DNA from: Phytomonas francai
Lineage: Eukaryota > Euglenozoa > Kinetoplastea > Trypanosomatida > Trypanosomatidae
DNA length: 64,000 nucleotides
Direction of reading: 5' to 3'
NCBI GenBank assembly: GCA_001766655.1
Contig: MJCC01000004.1
Span: forward strand, 439,006-503,005
Positions 9,301 through 19,600 of this stretch are shown one piece after another; within the stretch, counting starts at the first letter, position 1; each line of letters opens with the position of its first letter. Under the pieces are notes generated by a model. It made no database searches, was not told the DNA's origin, and saw only the letters and a program-made list of their open reading frames with translations. The translations under genes were made by a program, and so were the position numbers.

Positions 9301-11383
9301 TTGCTTGGCCCTGTTTTGGGAAATCTCTAACAGATTGGCTACTTTCAGCAGCAGCGGTGCTTTTCTTCTTTTGTTCAGCTGTGTTTTCTGAGCTACCCAT
9401 ATTAGCCAACAAAGGGGTCGAGGAATGGTGAGCGGTAGGCTTTGTCGGCAAATTGCACCCTGTGGAATCCTTTCTACTCTTCAAAGTAGAGTCCTCCTTG
9501 TTAGGTTTATTAGAAACAGTCTGGGGATTGATCTTGCGTTTAGGAGCTGATAAAGCCCTAGACGCCTCTGATGGAGTCCGTTTTCCAGCCTTTATGACAC
9601 GTTCATGCGTATTGGTAGTATCAGATCTGCTACATTTATCTACTCTCGAATTACTCTGAGTCTTCGAAACTAAAGGAGGACGGCTGGTTGATAAAATTGA
9701 AAGGGAGCGCCCAGAAGAAGAAATTTTCGGTTCACTTGCATTGTGGACTAATAAAGCTGGAGGCTCACTGGGTCCTGAGGGAATCTCCGATTCTCTAAAC
9801 TTTGTGTCGTCTTTGCCCGTACACGGTGCTCTATCCTCAGTCTCCGTCGTCTGGGCTTCCATGGCAACCTCATGATCCACTTCCTTGGCATTCATTATTT
9901 CACCCATTTGCGGGTGATCTTCTGCCACCGCAAAGAGAGTGTCTTCTGATACTTGATTCAGTGGCGATTTTCCCCCCGAATGAGCTTCCTCTGCTGTCTC
10001 CACCCCTCCTCCTCCAGGGGTATGTGCATTGTTGGCCTCACTAGTTAAATCCTCGTCGCTGTCTTCGTCACTATCTACTAAAAGTTCGGCAAAACGAGAA
10101 AACTTCGCTTTAAAACTTTTTCGGGGTGGTTTTGGCGGCGCTTCTGCCCCGTTTAGGTTTGTCTCTAGGGAACTTTCCTTCAAAGTGGTTCTAGACAGCG
10201 TCTGCGTCCGATCTGTAGGGTTTCTAGAAATAATGGGATCGGTTCCATCTCTAGCAACAGGCTGCTCTTGCGATCCTTTCAGTGTATTGGAGTTCTGAAA
10301 AGGTATCTCCATTGAGTCTTCGGAGCCACCTGCTTCTCTGGAAGGCTTTGATCCAAGGTTCACGGGCGCTGATCCCGGCACCCCCGGGGGATAATTTGGA
10401 ATATATGGGCTGGCTGATTGTTTACCGCCAGGTTGACTAAGAGGCGTAATGTTCTGCATCGAACTCCTCTCTGGAGACATACTTGCTATCCCTGGAATTG
10501 ACATGACGGGTTTATCGGTAAGAGGAATCGGGATATGTACTTTTTCTTCTGTCGACGACGGAGGTATAGGATCCGGAATGGATCTAGAGGAGTTGGAAGG
10601 GACCGTACTAGGTGGAGTCAAATGAACAACTTTATTGCGACTATCATTCAGCAAGGAGTTGGAGGTTAGTGAGGGTGGAAAGCCTAATTTTTGGGGGGGT
10701 AGCCGCATTTGGTTAGTGCCCTCCTTAGCGTCCATACTTCGAAGATCTAGACCTGTCACGGAGTTTGAGCCTTGACCCGACGGCGCTGTCGACGATGAAG
10801 GGTTGTATGTTTGCAAAGAAGAAGATGGTTGTAAAATTCCAGGCCTTTTTACGTGTTCATCACCTGAGACAGGTGGCCGCATCATGATCTTTAGGCCTCC
10901 AACGTTTCTATTGGGTACAGGGGGCGGCGGAACCGGGGGTGACTGTAGCATAGTTTTCCCTCCTTTAACATTCATCATGGAGGGTGGAAAAGGGAGCATG
11001 TTCGGCGCTAACATTTTCTTCCCAACTGGAAAAGGTCCATTCGGCTGCTGTGGCTTCAAATCTCTTGGACCGTCACTGTCGTGACCGGCAGGGGGAACAC
11101 TCTTCGCAGGGAATGAAGGAGGAATATTACCGCCGCTTCCATTGATTATAGAAAACCCAGGTGGCGGATGATGAGAAGAGATTTTCGACCCCGTCGGAGG
11201 AGTTATGCTACCAACTTTCATACCAGCGTCTAGTGCAGGTGGACATGGGAATGCTGGCGGGGGACTAGTGCGTATTGTACCGGCTGGTACCTGTCTGATA
11301 TTGACGGTAGGGTTTAAGTTCTCACTATGCTTGATACCAACAGAAGCTGTGGACATGACCACTTCCTCACGATGGCGGTACAC
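6326..11383 (-). CDS. Unknown large disordered protein, Pro/Ser-rich
   Basis: 1685 residues with no recognised domain. The first 380 residues are rich in Pro, Ser and Gly, with several runs such as PPPVPPPP-like motifs. An acidic DSDEDSDEDL stretch lies at about residues 436-446, right after a Lys/Arg-rich PPKPPRKSF motif. The middle and C-terminal thirds are Ser/Arg/Asn-rich and polar, with few hydrophobic stretches and no membrane segment. The last 60 residues (RRLIQELYLDDYRRPYIVL and on) look more ordered. The start could be 11383 or the Met at 11356 (MSTASV), since the extra nine residues are highly charged. It lies directly downstream of the STPGR gene. A cytoskeletal role would fit the neighbourhood, but nothing in the sequence shows it. 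Confidence 0.8.
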   Translation of the reverse strand: MYRHREEVVMSTASVGIKHSENLNPTVNIRQVPAGTIRTSPPPAFPCPPALDAGMKVGSITPPTGSKISSHHPPPGFSIINGSGGNIPPSFPAKSVPPAGHDSDGPRDLKPQQPNGPFPVGKKMLAPNMLPFPPSMMNVKGGKTMLQSPPVPPPPVPNRNVGGLKIMMRPPVSGDEHVKRPGILQPSSSLQTYNPSSSTAPSGQGSNSVTGLDLRSMDAKEGTNQMRLPPQKLGFPPSLTSNSLLNDSRNKVVHLTPPSTVPSNSSRSIPDPIPPSSTEEKVHIPIPLTDKPVMSIPGIASMSPERSSMQNITPLSQPGGKQSASPYIPNYPPGVPGSAPVNLGSKPSREAGGSEDSMEIPFQNSNTLKGSQEQPVARDGTDPIISRNPTDRTQTLSRTTLKESSLETNLNGAEAPPKPPRKSFKAKFSRFAELLVDSDEDSDEDLTSEANNAHTPGGGGVETAEEAHSGGKSPLNQVSEDTLFAVAEDHPQMGEIMNAKEVDHEVAMEAQTTETEDRAPCTGKDDTKFRESEIPSGPSEPPALLVHNASEPKISSSGRSLSILSTSRPPLVSKTQSNSRVDKCSRSDTTNTHERVIKAGKRTPSEASRALSAPKRKINPQTVSNKPNKEDSTLKSRKDSTGCNLPTKPTAHHSSTPLLANMGSSENTAEQKKKSTAAAESSQSVRDFPKQGQATESTRTLSENSDDLDTDELVSSTTLPSDKDRKEKVPRCRRPSPLSNFKTSDLYHLYHMLRELDDRKDAHRQSRGRVHRKGKTPPNSRDTSPKIWGRTPSQQRHRVNYTGSDDNDDGNSDWEPRGNTPHLRWSEHGNRPQRKETSQRDGSTRAPWRCGIRATVSNGFAPPSPLRRPLGYINIGGGFYERVGYSPYVQRRLRHSSSPHDASIDHEGDFHGTMRDVLKDGDVREIMRNQGQAAVLAAQFDPLCQNSALRRADAGVGSASPVRFLDLPPQKRWPSMDSDRLYPPDSKMCRGSSRVDGSPPQVNRDLSHPYCTSARRARLLISPDPLADNNCETPVTSPLTDAKHLGRGGIAPDLIMDAGKALDAFLRKASGQTQEKVYTSNTDSKLSGRRTSNFGYNAYGKARTHLKGEGYTKHASIFPESSRKNSLYPRKGEYPADLGRERSAQYRRPKHSDDYTPTNTMKRAWSVGGVSFRKTSAHDRAQPLRNYSSDREKKKFQDINCEMNPHSSQLHLGKVCSAADNDSYSHPQNRRPSGEHNVADYDSSDDLTKKPMGNDAATRQVPLRGKSFTASLHSSGRSQKGYLDAAAKSLLRQRSTTEAINSFTHPLEIAKARIRSQGSSTALPEQDLREHEHQGGSRATPNRNSFLSAAARTDMRKEGITGSKKRSASVPDVRATPMASANVQHDPFSRIASRPNRRKDNFAQARGTICSEWVDEVLSSVLHLKGSASVEASKADSSMDKGLAAKASQYADIPLIDMRREFKPITSEDLAKGSVSRGGHLSARSHNRLNNGGMGSVDDSGLRPHIPTIHFKTMPGSRVARTTSAAHQSPHENSISTWGKNPTNARDRVRRVIVNVPNGMPYEAYSTIKVKNPEQPSPWARAPSVRRGLSELPGRPVAQRILTLSTPTESEGSETPRMMSAGDTAPVASERGAGRRLIQELYLDDYRRPYIVLKEVRTGAAAKEQRQSVERLSRPKPIFLRPEES

Positions 11384-11944
11384 AGTAATGCAAGAACAGC
11401 AAAAATTGGAGACTATTGAAACTTCCCCTTAGAGTTTCTTTTTTTAATAACCTTCTGGTAAACCTATTATTGCCCCTTTTGCGATCTTAATTTAAAGCTT
11501 TACATTATTCAAAATGGTATGTATATATGGAGACGGTTGACAAAGACCTAAATTTGAGGAATCCCAATGTATTGAAAAGTGATTTTCACCATTTTCATTT
11601 ATTCTGCTTCTCACGATTAAATTCCTGAGGTCTCCTTTGCATATTCACCTCTCAAAACAACATCTCTTGTGCTACCCTATGAGCCAGAAAACAAATAATT
11701 GGAAACAAGAGTGTTGAGCACGAAAATGTCATTGACGAAGGAAGAGGAAGAAACCGATGTAAAAAAGTGCAAAGAAGCACGAAAAAATGTGTCTGCACCT
11801 TATAGTTCATGCACTTGGTCCCAGAACACGGCTTTTTAGCACTAATCTCTGAAAATAGAGAACAATAATATATATTGTATTTGCTAGGATTTCCTTTAAC
11901 ATATGTGTCTACTTCAGCGTCAGAAGCTTGTGAGTTTACTTTTT
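11384..11944. other. Intergenic spacer
   Basis: AT-rich spacer between the STPGR gene and the 1685-residue gene. It contains a T run near 11440 and nothing resembling a gene. Confidence 0.6.
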
Positions 11945-14900
11945 TTATGGTTTTCGTTTGACAGGGTATCCAACTTTCGCTAACTTTTCTAAATAAATCT
12001 CACGCATATCCGCAGTATTCTGAGCGGTCGAACCTGTGAAAAAGCTATGAAACTTGGGGGATTGAATTAGTCTTTCGCTCTTTTGGTCGTCATTTTCATC
12101 AGCAAAATGTACGCGACGCGTCGATCGCGCACCATTTGCATTCTCGATACCTGTGTTAACACTAATTTCCCTTGTCTGCTTAGATTTTGGGGTCATAGCA
12201 TCCAAAACAACGTTGCTGCTTTCTATGCCCTCCATGGATTGGGGAGGAAATTCAATGGCTGCATCTTGCTTGAGCTGTACACCACTCTCAGCATCAAGGA
12301 ACGAATTTTTGCCATTGATAGAACTTTCACCCACGATATTCCAGTTCATAGCCGAGCTGTACGAAGCTGGGGCTCGTGAAGTAGGAGGGATCGTGAGATG
12401 CGTATGAGGTTTGCCGATAATAGAGTAAGCCGGGGTGTCACCGTTACCCTGCACTAATATGTGCGGACGGTAATATTCACCAGGTCCTGGCGTCGCGGTG
12501 GCTGCACGCTCCTCTGTGGAGTCCATACGGGGCGCTTTAGAGAAAGATATGCCAAGCCCAGGATTCGAGAGTTGACTTCCCACATGAAGCGGATCGTATG
12601 CACCTGGCCCTGGAGAGAATTCAGCTCTCTCAGAGACTTCCTTTTCTCTCATTTTGCCATCATTCAATAAATGTCGATCCGAGTGATAAAAGGAATAGGC
12701 AGAGCCATTTGATGGTTCACGTACATCGTACATTCCGGGGCCCACATCATTGCCATTGTTGCTGGAACCATGAACGCCCCGATCCGCACCTTTAGGTGTG
12801 GTTCTAGAGCTAACACCAAATTTCACCGCTACCCCTGACGATGGGGTTGGCAACACGTAGTGACCTGGTCCGGGAATATCCGCTCCACCGCCAGCGTCCG
12901 TCTTGTGGAAATCGCTGGACCCTATAATGGAGAAGGCCGGCCCCGTGCCGTGCAGATGAGCCAGAGCACTTGCTGCATCATAACTTCCAGGTCCCGGGGC
13001 ACCACTGACCAGCTCCAACCCACAGGCTCCTGCTGCTCTACCCGGGATGCTAAACGCAGGAGCTTCCTTGCCGATACTGTTTTGCCTCACGTCGTAAGAA
13101 CCCGGGCCAGGAGTCACAATAATGTTGCTCTCAGGGCGTCCATACAGAGCAGCCGCACGGCTTCCTGGTTCCCCTATGGCGCGATAATTTAGCACATCAT
13201 AGTGTCCTGGACCCGGAAGCGAGGTCTCCTTTTTTGTGAGAGTATCATTACATGAAGCAGTAACAGCATCCTGACCATGACGTGGAATCATAGTAAATGC
13301 GGGCGCGCGCCTCGATATTGCCTTAGCTGCCTCCTCGACGTCGTAAGACCCAGGCCCAGGTAAAATTTCTGCCGAAACAATCTCCGGATGATCACTAACC
13401 TCAATGCCAGGTCGAGGATTTTCGCCCTCCTGAAAACGCGGGGTTCTTCCGAAGGAACAAGCTGGTGCCCGAAACGTCGGATGTATATCATACCAACCAG
13501 GGCTGCCCTGCGCTTCGCCCCCAGAAGATTTCCTGTTGGTTTCCAGTGGAAAGCGTTCAGACATGGAAAAGGAAGGCCATAACTCTTCTATGGAGCTTCT
13601 CCCTTTCCTTATCGCAGAGGGAGCATAATATCCAGGACCCGGCGTAGAGTCCCCCCCTCCTGTCTCCACAGTGGTTCCAAAACGAGCTGCAGTATACCTC
13701 AGCGCAACGCTTCCCTTTGCGGCGGATTCAAGTGGCAGACAGACCTGAGTGTTGTAGTGTCCAGGGCCAGGCGACGGTTCACTAGTTAAAACTGAGCCAG
13801 CTGTCTGGTGTATTTCACTGGCAATTTCGCGTCCAGCCTTCGGAAAGGCCGACGATGGCCCAGTGCCGAACCCTCCAATTGAAGACGCCTTCGGTGAATA
13901 AGCTCCCGGGCCAGGCGTCATATGCATAGAGGCACCGCCAAGTTCCGCCCTTTCACCTTTTCTAAGAACGGTTTCCTCAGGGCTGAACCGCGGGGCTTTG
14001 GGAACTGTAGGCGGAGAGCCAGCTTGCTTGGCAATAGGAACATCATAGGCTCCTGGTCCTGGAACTGTTGCTTGTTTCTTATGATCCAGACAGGGGTTTC
14101 GTACATTACTGGAACCTATAGTTATGGCGGGCCCCCCAGACGGCGTCGGCAAGTCATAACTTCCCGGCCCAGGTGCCCCTGAGAAGCGGTCCACGACCCT
14201 TTCACCTCCGTTAGCATCCTCCTGTAAAGCTTCCCCAGCCGGTGACGACGCCAACCTGATCCCACGGTGGGTTGGTGCTGTGCCAAAGCGATGCTGCGGA
14301 CCAGATGGAAATGCGGGCGGAATGGAGTACGAACCAGGCCCCAAAGGCTGCCCTGCGCAGCCTCCCCTCTTTCGGGTATCCTCATGCCCACGATCCAAAG
14401 GGTTCCCATCCGCCTCAGTTAAAGAGTAGAACCGATCTGCGACGCCAAATGTATATACCGGTAAGGATGAATGAGTCAAGTAAACACTATCATTGGTTTG
14501 ATAATCACCTGGCCCAGGTGTCACTTCTGTCGAAACCATTGAGGTTTTTTGAGCACCTTCTTTTCCTCCCGATACGAACTCAGGTGTGCGGACTGCGTCT
14601 CGGGCCGTAGAGGCAGAAGCAAAAGTAAAAGCTGGCGCTGTGTGTGTTGTAAGGCGAAGCGCACTCGAAGAACCTACATCGTAAGAGCCCGGTCCCACGG
14701 CCCCAAGGTGGGTCAGGTTACCATTCAATTTTGTACTCATTTCTGTGTCTTCGGGGAAGCGTATTGAAGTAGAAAAACTATGGGCCGGTGATAGAGAATG
14801 CTGTATGCCAGCATCCTTATCATATTCACCAGGCCCTGGGATGTCATCCGAAGTCTGAAAAACACTCCTTCCAATCGAATTCCTCTCGTGATCATAAACA

Positions 14901-16501
14901 GCGCCGAATCCGAAAGCCGGGGCACGTTTCTCTACATGCGCGTAGCTGGGTTGATAGTAACCTGGACCAGGGGCTTTTGCAGGCCCCTCTCTTATTAACA
15001 TTCTCCCGTCATCAGCATAAACATAGCAATCCTCGGCAAAGCGCCTTTCCTTCCCCATCAAGGCTCCAGGGCTACCACTTCCAAAAGGAGTGCTGTCAGA
15101 CGCAGAGTATGCTCCCGGCCCCGGTCCGCTGTTAATATGATTTGAGCCTGGCGCCCCATCCAGAACATTTCTTGAACTGGGAGCTGTACTAAAAGTGACA
15201 GGGCCACGAGTATGCCGAAGCACATCATTCTCGGATGGATAATACAGGATATGATCTCCATCACGTGTCAAAGAAATATCGTAGGCTCCAGGGCCTGGTG
15301 TAGTGGCCTGGGCTCCTTCCCCTCCACTTTTGTGTGCTTGTTCGCTAGTTATGCGTGGTGCGGTACCGATCACTACGGCCCTCTGGTGTGTTCCCACGTC
15401 TAGAAAAATAGGGGTATAGGTGCCCGGACCTACTTCACTATCTGTGCCATAGGTCTTGCTATAATGCTCGTGGGGAGCTAAGTTACGCGGTGCTTGTGAA
15501 AAGGTCGTTTGAGGGTAAGTTGGAATACTAGAAAACACGTTTGGGTCGTACGTTCCCGGCCCAGCATTTTCTCCACCCTGACCTTCGCAGTTTTCATATT
15601 TACCTTCTGCGTTCGTATCCAAAGTAACTCTCCTTGGGGTCTCCGCAAAGACGACAAACCGTGGTGCTGCATCAAGAGAGGTGTACTGGGGGTCATAACT
15701 GCCCGGACCAGGAAGCACTCCGTTATTCCCGCTGCTACCTATTCCATCTCCTCGAGGTGCAGTGCCAAACACCACTCCATGATTGGATGCAGGAGCGCCC
15801 TTCAAGTCCGATTGATTTCTGTACATCACATCATAGGCCCCTACCCCAGGAACAGTGCCTTTGTATTTTTCATCCAATAGGTCTTGACTGAATCTCGGGG
15901 CTCTATTGAACGAAGGACCGATAAAAGCGGCTGGTTGAGACAACGATGGCGATACATAATACGCATCGGGGCCTGGGGCCCCAAAGTCATTCGCGCCGAT
16001 ACCCTCACGCTTCGTTACTGAAGAAGGCCGTGCCGATTGGGTGAAAAAGTGAACTGGACCTACGGGTGATAGCTCCGGTAGTTCGTACGAACCGGGCCCA
16101 GGGATGCTGCTCTCATGATGACTGGCGCTGCCTGTGCCAAAAGTAAAGAGTCCTTGACGTGCGGAACCACCAATGACAGCGCTCGAACGATTTGCCATTG
16201 TGACAACCGAGTCGAGTTCGTAGGTTCCAGGTCCTGGCAAATTCATAAACCCTTCCGCAAACTGGTCAAAAATATTTGACCTGGGCGCCTTAGGGATGAA
16301 ACCGCCAGTGTGCTTGAGGGTGGCGTCCACCGCATAATAGCCCGGCCCTGGGACAGTGGTGGTAGGAATTCCCTCACTCTGCTGGGCTGGGTGGTTCTCG
16401 CCAGACGCTTTGTAGACAGCAGTGGTTGGTCTAAGGAAACGCGAGGCGGTCCCAAAGCTGAACCCCTTAAAAGACGACTGCTGGGTTGTGTAAAGTGGCA
16501 T
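11945..16501 (-). CDS. STPGR (SHIPPO/ODF3-type) repeat protein, C-terminal reading frame
   Basis: 1518 residues from the first ATG. About 26 copies of a PGPG-x-Y motif (for example TPGPGAYDI, LPGPGSYDV) and several degenerate copies recur every 50-70 residues, usually followed by an aromatic-phenylalanine motif like FSFGTASRF. This is the sperm-tail PG-rich repeat found in ODF3/SHIPPO1 and other microtubule-associated, often axonemal, proteins. Importantly, the frame is open upstream of this ATG to base 16678 without another ATG, and that upstream stretch encodes a further perfect repeat motif ending one residue before the ATG. The frame is identical to that of the next upstream STPGR gene, from which it is separated by a single TAA. 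It is therefore probably the C-terminal part of one longer protein. See the interrupting segment and the finding. Confidence 0.85.
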   Translation of the reverse strand: MPLYTTQQSSFKGFSFGTASRFLRPTTAVYKASGENHPAQQSEGIPTTTVPGPGYYAVDATLKHTGGFIPKAPRSNIFDQFAEGFMNLPGPGTYELDSVVTMANRSSAVIGGSARQGLFTFGTGSASHHESSIPGPGSYELPELSPVGPVHFFTQSARPSSVTKREGIGANDFGAPGPDAYYVSPSLSQPAAFIGPSFNRAPRFSQDLLDEKYKGTVPGVGAYDVMYRNQSDLKGAPASNHGVVFGTAPRGDGIGSSGNNGVLPGPGSYDPQYTSLDAAPRFVVFAETPRRVTLDTNAEGKYENCEGQGGENAGPGTYDPNVFSSIPTYPQTTFSQAPRNLAPHEHYSKTYGTDSEVGPGTYTPIFLDVGTHQRAVVIGTAPRITSEQAHKSGGEGAQATTPGPGAYDISLTRDGDHILYYPSENDVLRHTRGPVTFSTAPSSRNVLDGAPGSNHINSGPGPGAYSASDSTPFGSGSPGALMGKERRFAEDCYVYADDGRMLIREGPAKAPGPGYYQPSYAHVEKRAPAFGFGAVYDHERNSIGRSVFQTSDDIPGPGEYDKDAGIQHSLSPAHSFSTSIRFPEDTEMSTKLNGNLTHLGAVGPGSYDVGSSSALRLTTHTAPAFTFASASTARDAVRTPEFVSGGKEGAQKTSMVSTEVTPGPGDYQTNDSVYLTHSSLPVYTFGVADRFYSLTEADGNPLDRGHEDTRKRGGCAGQPLGPGSYSIPPAFPSGPQHRFGTAPTHRGIRLASSPAGEALQEDANGGERVVDRFSGAPGPGSYDLPTPSGGPAITIGSSNVRNPCLDHKKQATVPGPGAYDVPIAKQAGSPPTVPKAPRFSPEETVLRKGERAELGGASMHMTPGPGAYSPKASSIGGFGTGPSSAFPKAGREIASEIHQTAGSVLTSEPSPGPGHYNTQVCLPLESAAKGSVALRYTAARFGTTVETGGGDSTPGPGYYAPSAIRKGRSSIEELWPSFSMSERFPLETNRKSSGGEAQGSPGWYDIHPTFRAPACSFGRTPRFQEGENPRPGIEVSDHPEIVSAEILPGPGSYDVEEAAKAISRRAPAFTMIPRHGQDAVTASCNDTLTKKETSLPGPGHYDVLNYRAIGEPGSRAAALYGRPESNIIVTPGPGSYDVRQNSIGKEAPAFSIPGRAAGACGLELVSGAPGPGSYDAASALAHLHGTGPAFSIIGSSDFHKTDAGGGADIPGPGHYVLPTPSSGVAVKFGVSSRTTPKGADRGVHGSSNNGNDVGPGMYDVREPSNGSAYSFYHSDRHLLNDGKMREKEVSERAEFSPGPGAYDPLHVGSQLSNPGLGISFSKAPRMDSTEERAATATPGPGEYYRPHILVQGNGDTPAYSIIGKPHTHLTIPPTSRAPASYSSAMNWNIVGESSINGKNSFLDAESGVQLKQDAAIEFPPQSMEGIESSNVVLDAMTPKSKQTREISVNTGIENANGARSTRRVHFADENDDQKSERLIQSPKFHSFFTGSTAQNTADMREIYLEKLAKVGYPVKRKP

Positions 16502-16681
16502 GTACTCGCCAGGACCAGGGGTTGTTGAATCATAGATATGATGGGTAAACTCAGCTTCCCTAGAAATGGCGCGTATGAGACTGCTGTCTCCATGGGCACC
16601 GCTATGGCTGTTTGGACGTCTTTGATGGGAATCATGGTAGCGCTGGGAACGAATAGTCCATTGCGGTGAATTTTTGTATTA
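16502..16681 (-). other. In-frame TAA and open linking segment inside the STPGR gene
   Basis: Bases 16681-16679 are the TAA ending the upstream STPGR frame. The following 59 codons (16678-16502) remain open in the same frame and encode an STPGR motif (STTPGPGEY) immediately before the Met at 16501. The segment lacks the long pyrimidine tract seen before other genes in this window, and it is much shorter than the other spacers. It therefore reads as coding sequence rather than as a spacer. Confidence 0.7.
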
Positions 16682-19600
16682 TGATGCCATAAAATACCCC
16701 CCCATTGTGTCGTAGTGGCTTCTCTCTGAAAAGGGTAGCAACGCGGAAGCCCGTGGTAATAAACACGGGTCTTTCTCTGCTACTGAAGACGTCATAGAGT
16801 CCCATGGTAATGGGGATGCACCCCTTGAAACTCCAGAGAAGCTGTAGCTTGGGGGCTTAGGGTGCACCCATCGGTCAGCTGCATCAACTGCGTAGCTTCC
16901 TGGACCAGGGATTTCGCCTTCTCTATTGGACTTCGATACACTGCCTAGTACCGCGCTGTTCTCAAACAACGGAGACGTGCTTCTAGCCGAGCTAGTTCCA
17001 AATACAGCAGAACGCCCTGAGGCACCGATTTCAGCACCTGTTCGCACGTCATAAACTGCTGGGCCGGGAGCACTGCTGTTTTCCAGGTCTCTTGGGGCAG
17101 TTCTTGTGGCATTTGGAGTGGTGGCAGATCCCTGAGTCTTGGATCCTTGTACTGGCGCCTCCGCTGGGGTTGGTGTAGTCAAGTGGGAAGGCCTCCTAAA
17201 AGAATACACAGGGGTAGTAGTATGACGTGCCTCTAAGCGTTCCGCCCTCTCAGGCGCGTACTGGCCTGGGCCAGGCGTCACGTCTCTGTCATTGCTGTCT
17301 GCTTGTGGTGGGCAGGTGCCAGGCTGGTAGCTCAAAACACGTGGGCTTTTTGAGAGAAAGGGAGCAGCTGACCCTTTCATCACCTCAGGTTTTGTTTTCC
17401 CTTCATCACACTTGCTACACTCGTGCACCAGAGGTGTCGCAGCCAATGAAACAATATCATATGTACCTGGCCCTGGTGTTTCAGCTTTTGTTGTTAGCGA
17501 TTCAAGAGTTCGTCGCGCGGCCTTTCCAATGCTGACCTGCCTCGGTTCGAGTCTTTCAGAACTGCATGTGTAAGCCGACAAAATATCGTAGGCGCCCGGT
17601 CCTGGTGATTTCGCGCGCCGATATCGATGGGTACGACGGCTTCGGCTGCGGCTACGCGAACGACCCTTTTTCACCGTATCACTGATTAGCTCTTTCCCAC
17701 CCCCGGTGAGCGCGTCAACACCTCTCGGCGGGGAAGACTCATGAACGGGTGCAGAGAAAGTTGGTGAATCTTTGTGAGTGTCTTTGTTTTCCTCCGTACC
17801 CTGTGCAATTGTCACCGATGACTCCTTGTCAACTAAACTTAGTTGTCTTGTAGAATTTGCCTCGCTGGACTCTGGGGCCGCTAAGGGAAGAGCCACTGCG
17901 ATTTTGTCGCTATCTCGAGATCTCCTATGGGACATCCCCTCCTCTTGTTGCCGAGCCCTGCTGGAAACCCGAGATCTCTGATGTAATGAATGCACAGTTG
18001 TAGAAGACGAAGAACGTGTGCTGTTGCTGCCGCTGTCACTCATACTTATTTCCCGCATAATTTCATCGAATAGGGTGCGACGCTTCGCTGCTCCGAAAAT
18101 TGCAGAACGAGAAATGCTACCCACAGCACTTGCTGTGATCTGTTTATGTATTTGGATTTCCTTTGTTTTCGTGGCGACCTCCCTGGCTGTTCGGGATTCA
18201 TTTGTGAAAAAAATCATATCGCTGTGTTTATCACCTTGGGTGCAGCACTCATGTGGTTTCCTTTCATAGTCTCTGTTCAACTCACTCTTATTATTTAATG
18301 ATGATGATCGGGAGCGAGTCACGCCAGCCGTGAGACTATCTTCATACGCTTCGTCAGAAGACATGACCGCTTCCTCGTATTCCAATTGCTTGCTATGGCA
18401 TGGACACGTCGGTGCGTGTGAAGCCGGATTGATAGGCATCCCCAGCTCGGGAAACTGGTTCCAGTAGCATGTGCACAGACTAATGAATTGGGAGCGCAAG
18501 GTCTCCTTCATCAAATTGCTTTTTTTTCGCACTCCCTGAGCATTTTCCAACAACTTTCCATTCTCAAGTTGTGATGATGATTTGGGGTGCTCGAGCCCAG
18601 TGCCTTCACGGACGTCGGTGTGGGACCGAGAAGAAACTGACGAAAAGGCCGGAGAAGACTCAAGACGCCTGTCATTTATGTTACGTGAGACGAAGGCCTC
18701 AGGGGCACCGACTTTAGGTTTGAGAAAAGGAGAAGAGCACGTGCGCGGACGAGAACGGGTGCTGTTCGTGCTCTTTGATATATTGTTCACTTTTTCCACG
18801 AATAAATCCTCAGGGCGTGATCTCTGCAGACAATCACACAAGAAACCATTGTGAACACCTACCGGTAGTGCTTTGTTCGCTTCATCACCTTTAAACACGC
18901 TCAATAACTCCTCGTTGCCTTCCTCTACTATCATTACCTCATTATTGGGGGACGCCAACAGCGCGTGTCTCGCACTTCTATTAGTAGAGGAACTTTGGAG
19001 TTGATATTCAGACGGAATCCTATTTCGTTTAGTCATGTTATGTGGAAAGCCATGCTGACAGTACCCACATCGCCTACATTTTCCGTTTTCTGTGTTGATT
19101 TGGTTAGCATCTTGGAAAGAATTGCCTTCATGCGCACGACCTTTGAAAGTAGGCGTGCACCTATCACAAACTAATTTAGTTTCGGAATCTACTGAGTCTG
19201 CCTTCTTCACTTTTGACACTGAAAAGTAATCATTTTTATTGTACACTAAATTGGGCTTAGAAGCACTCTGAACCTGAGTGGATTTCATCCGAAGGGTTGC
19301 TTGCGTATTTCCCATAGGTGACGTTTGTGCTCCATTTTCTTCCTCCATATAGCTGCCACCAGCACGATGCTCTGCCAAGCCCAGCTCAGATGAACTGAGC
19401 GGGCGCCTTTCGAAATGGTCAGCGACGTTACACAATCGATGATACACCATCTTGCGTACATCTGGGCGCATCATTGTTTTATCAGGGATATGAAAATACT
19501 CTTTTGTCCTCTGCGCTTGAGAATCCTTTGAAGAATTTTTGGAGGAGTCGATTCCTTTGGGAGTTTTATTCGTCTCGAATCCATCAAAAGTTAAGGATCT

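Noticed and set aside
16679..16681. Reassignment of TAA as a sense codon in this genome
   Set aside because: TAA, TAG and TGA all end other genes in the window, and no other long gene contains an in-frame stop of any kind.
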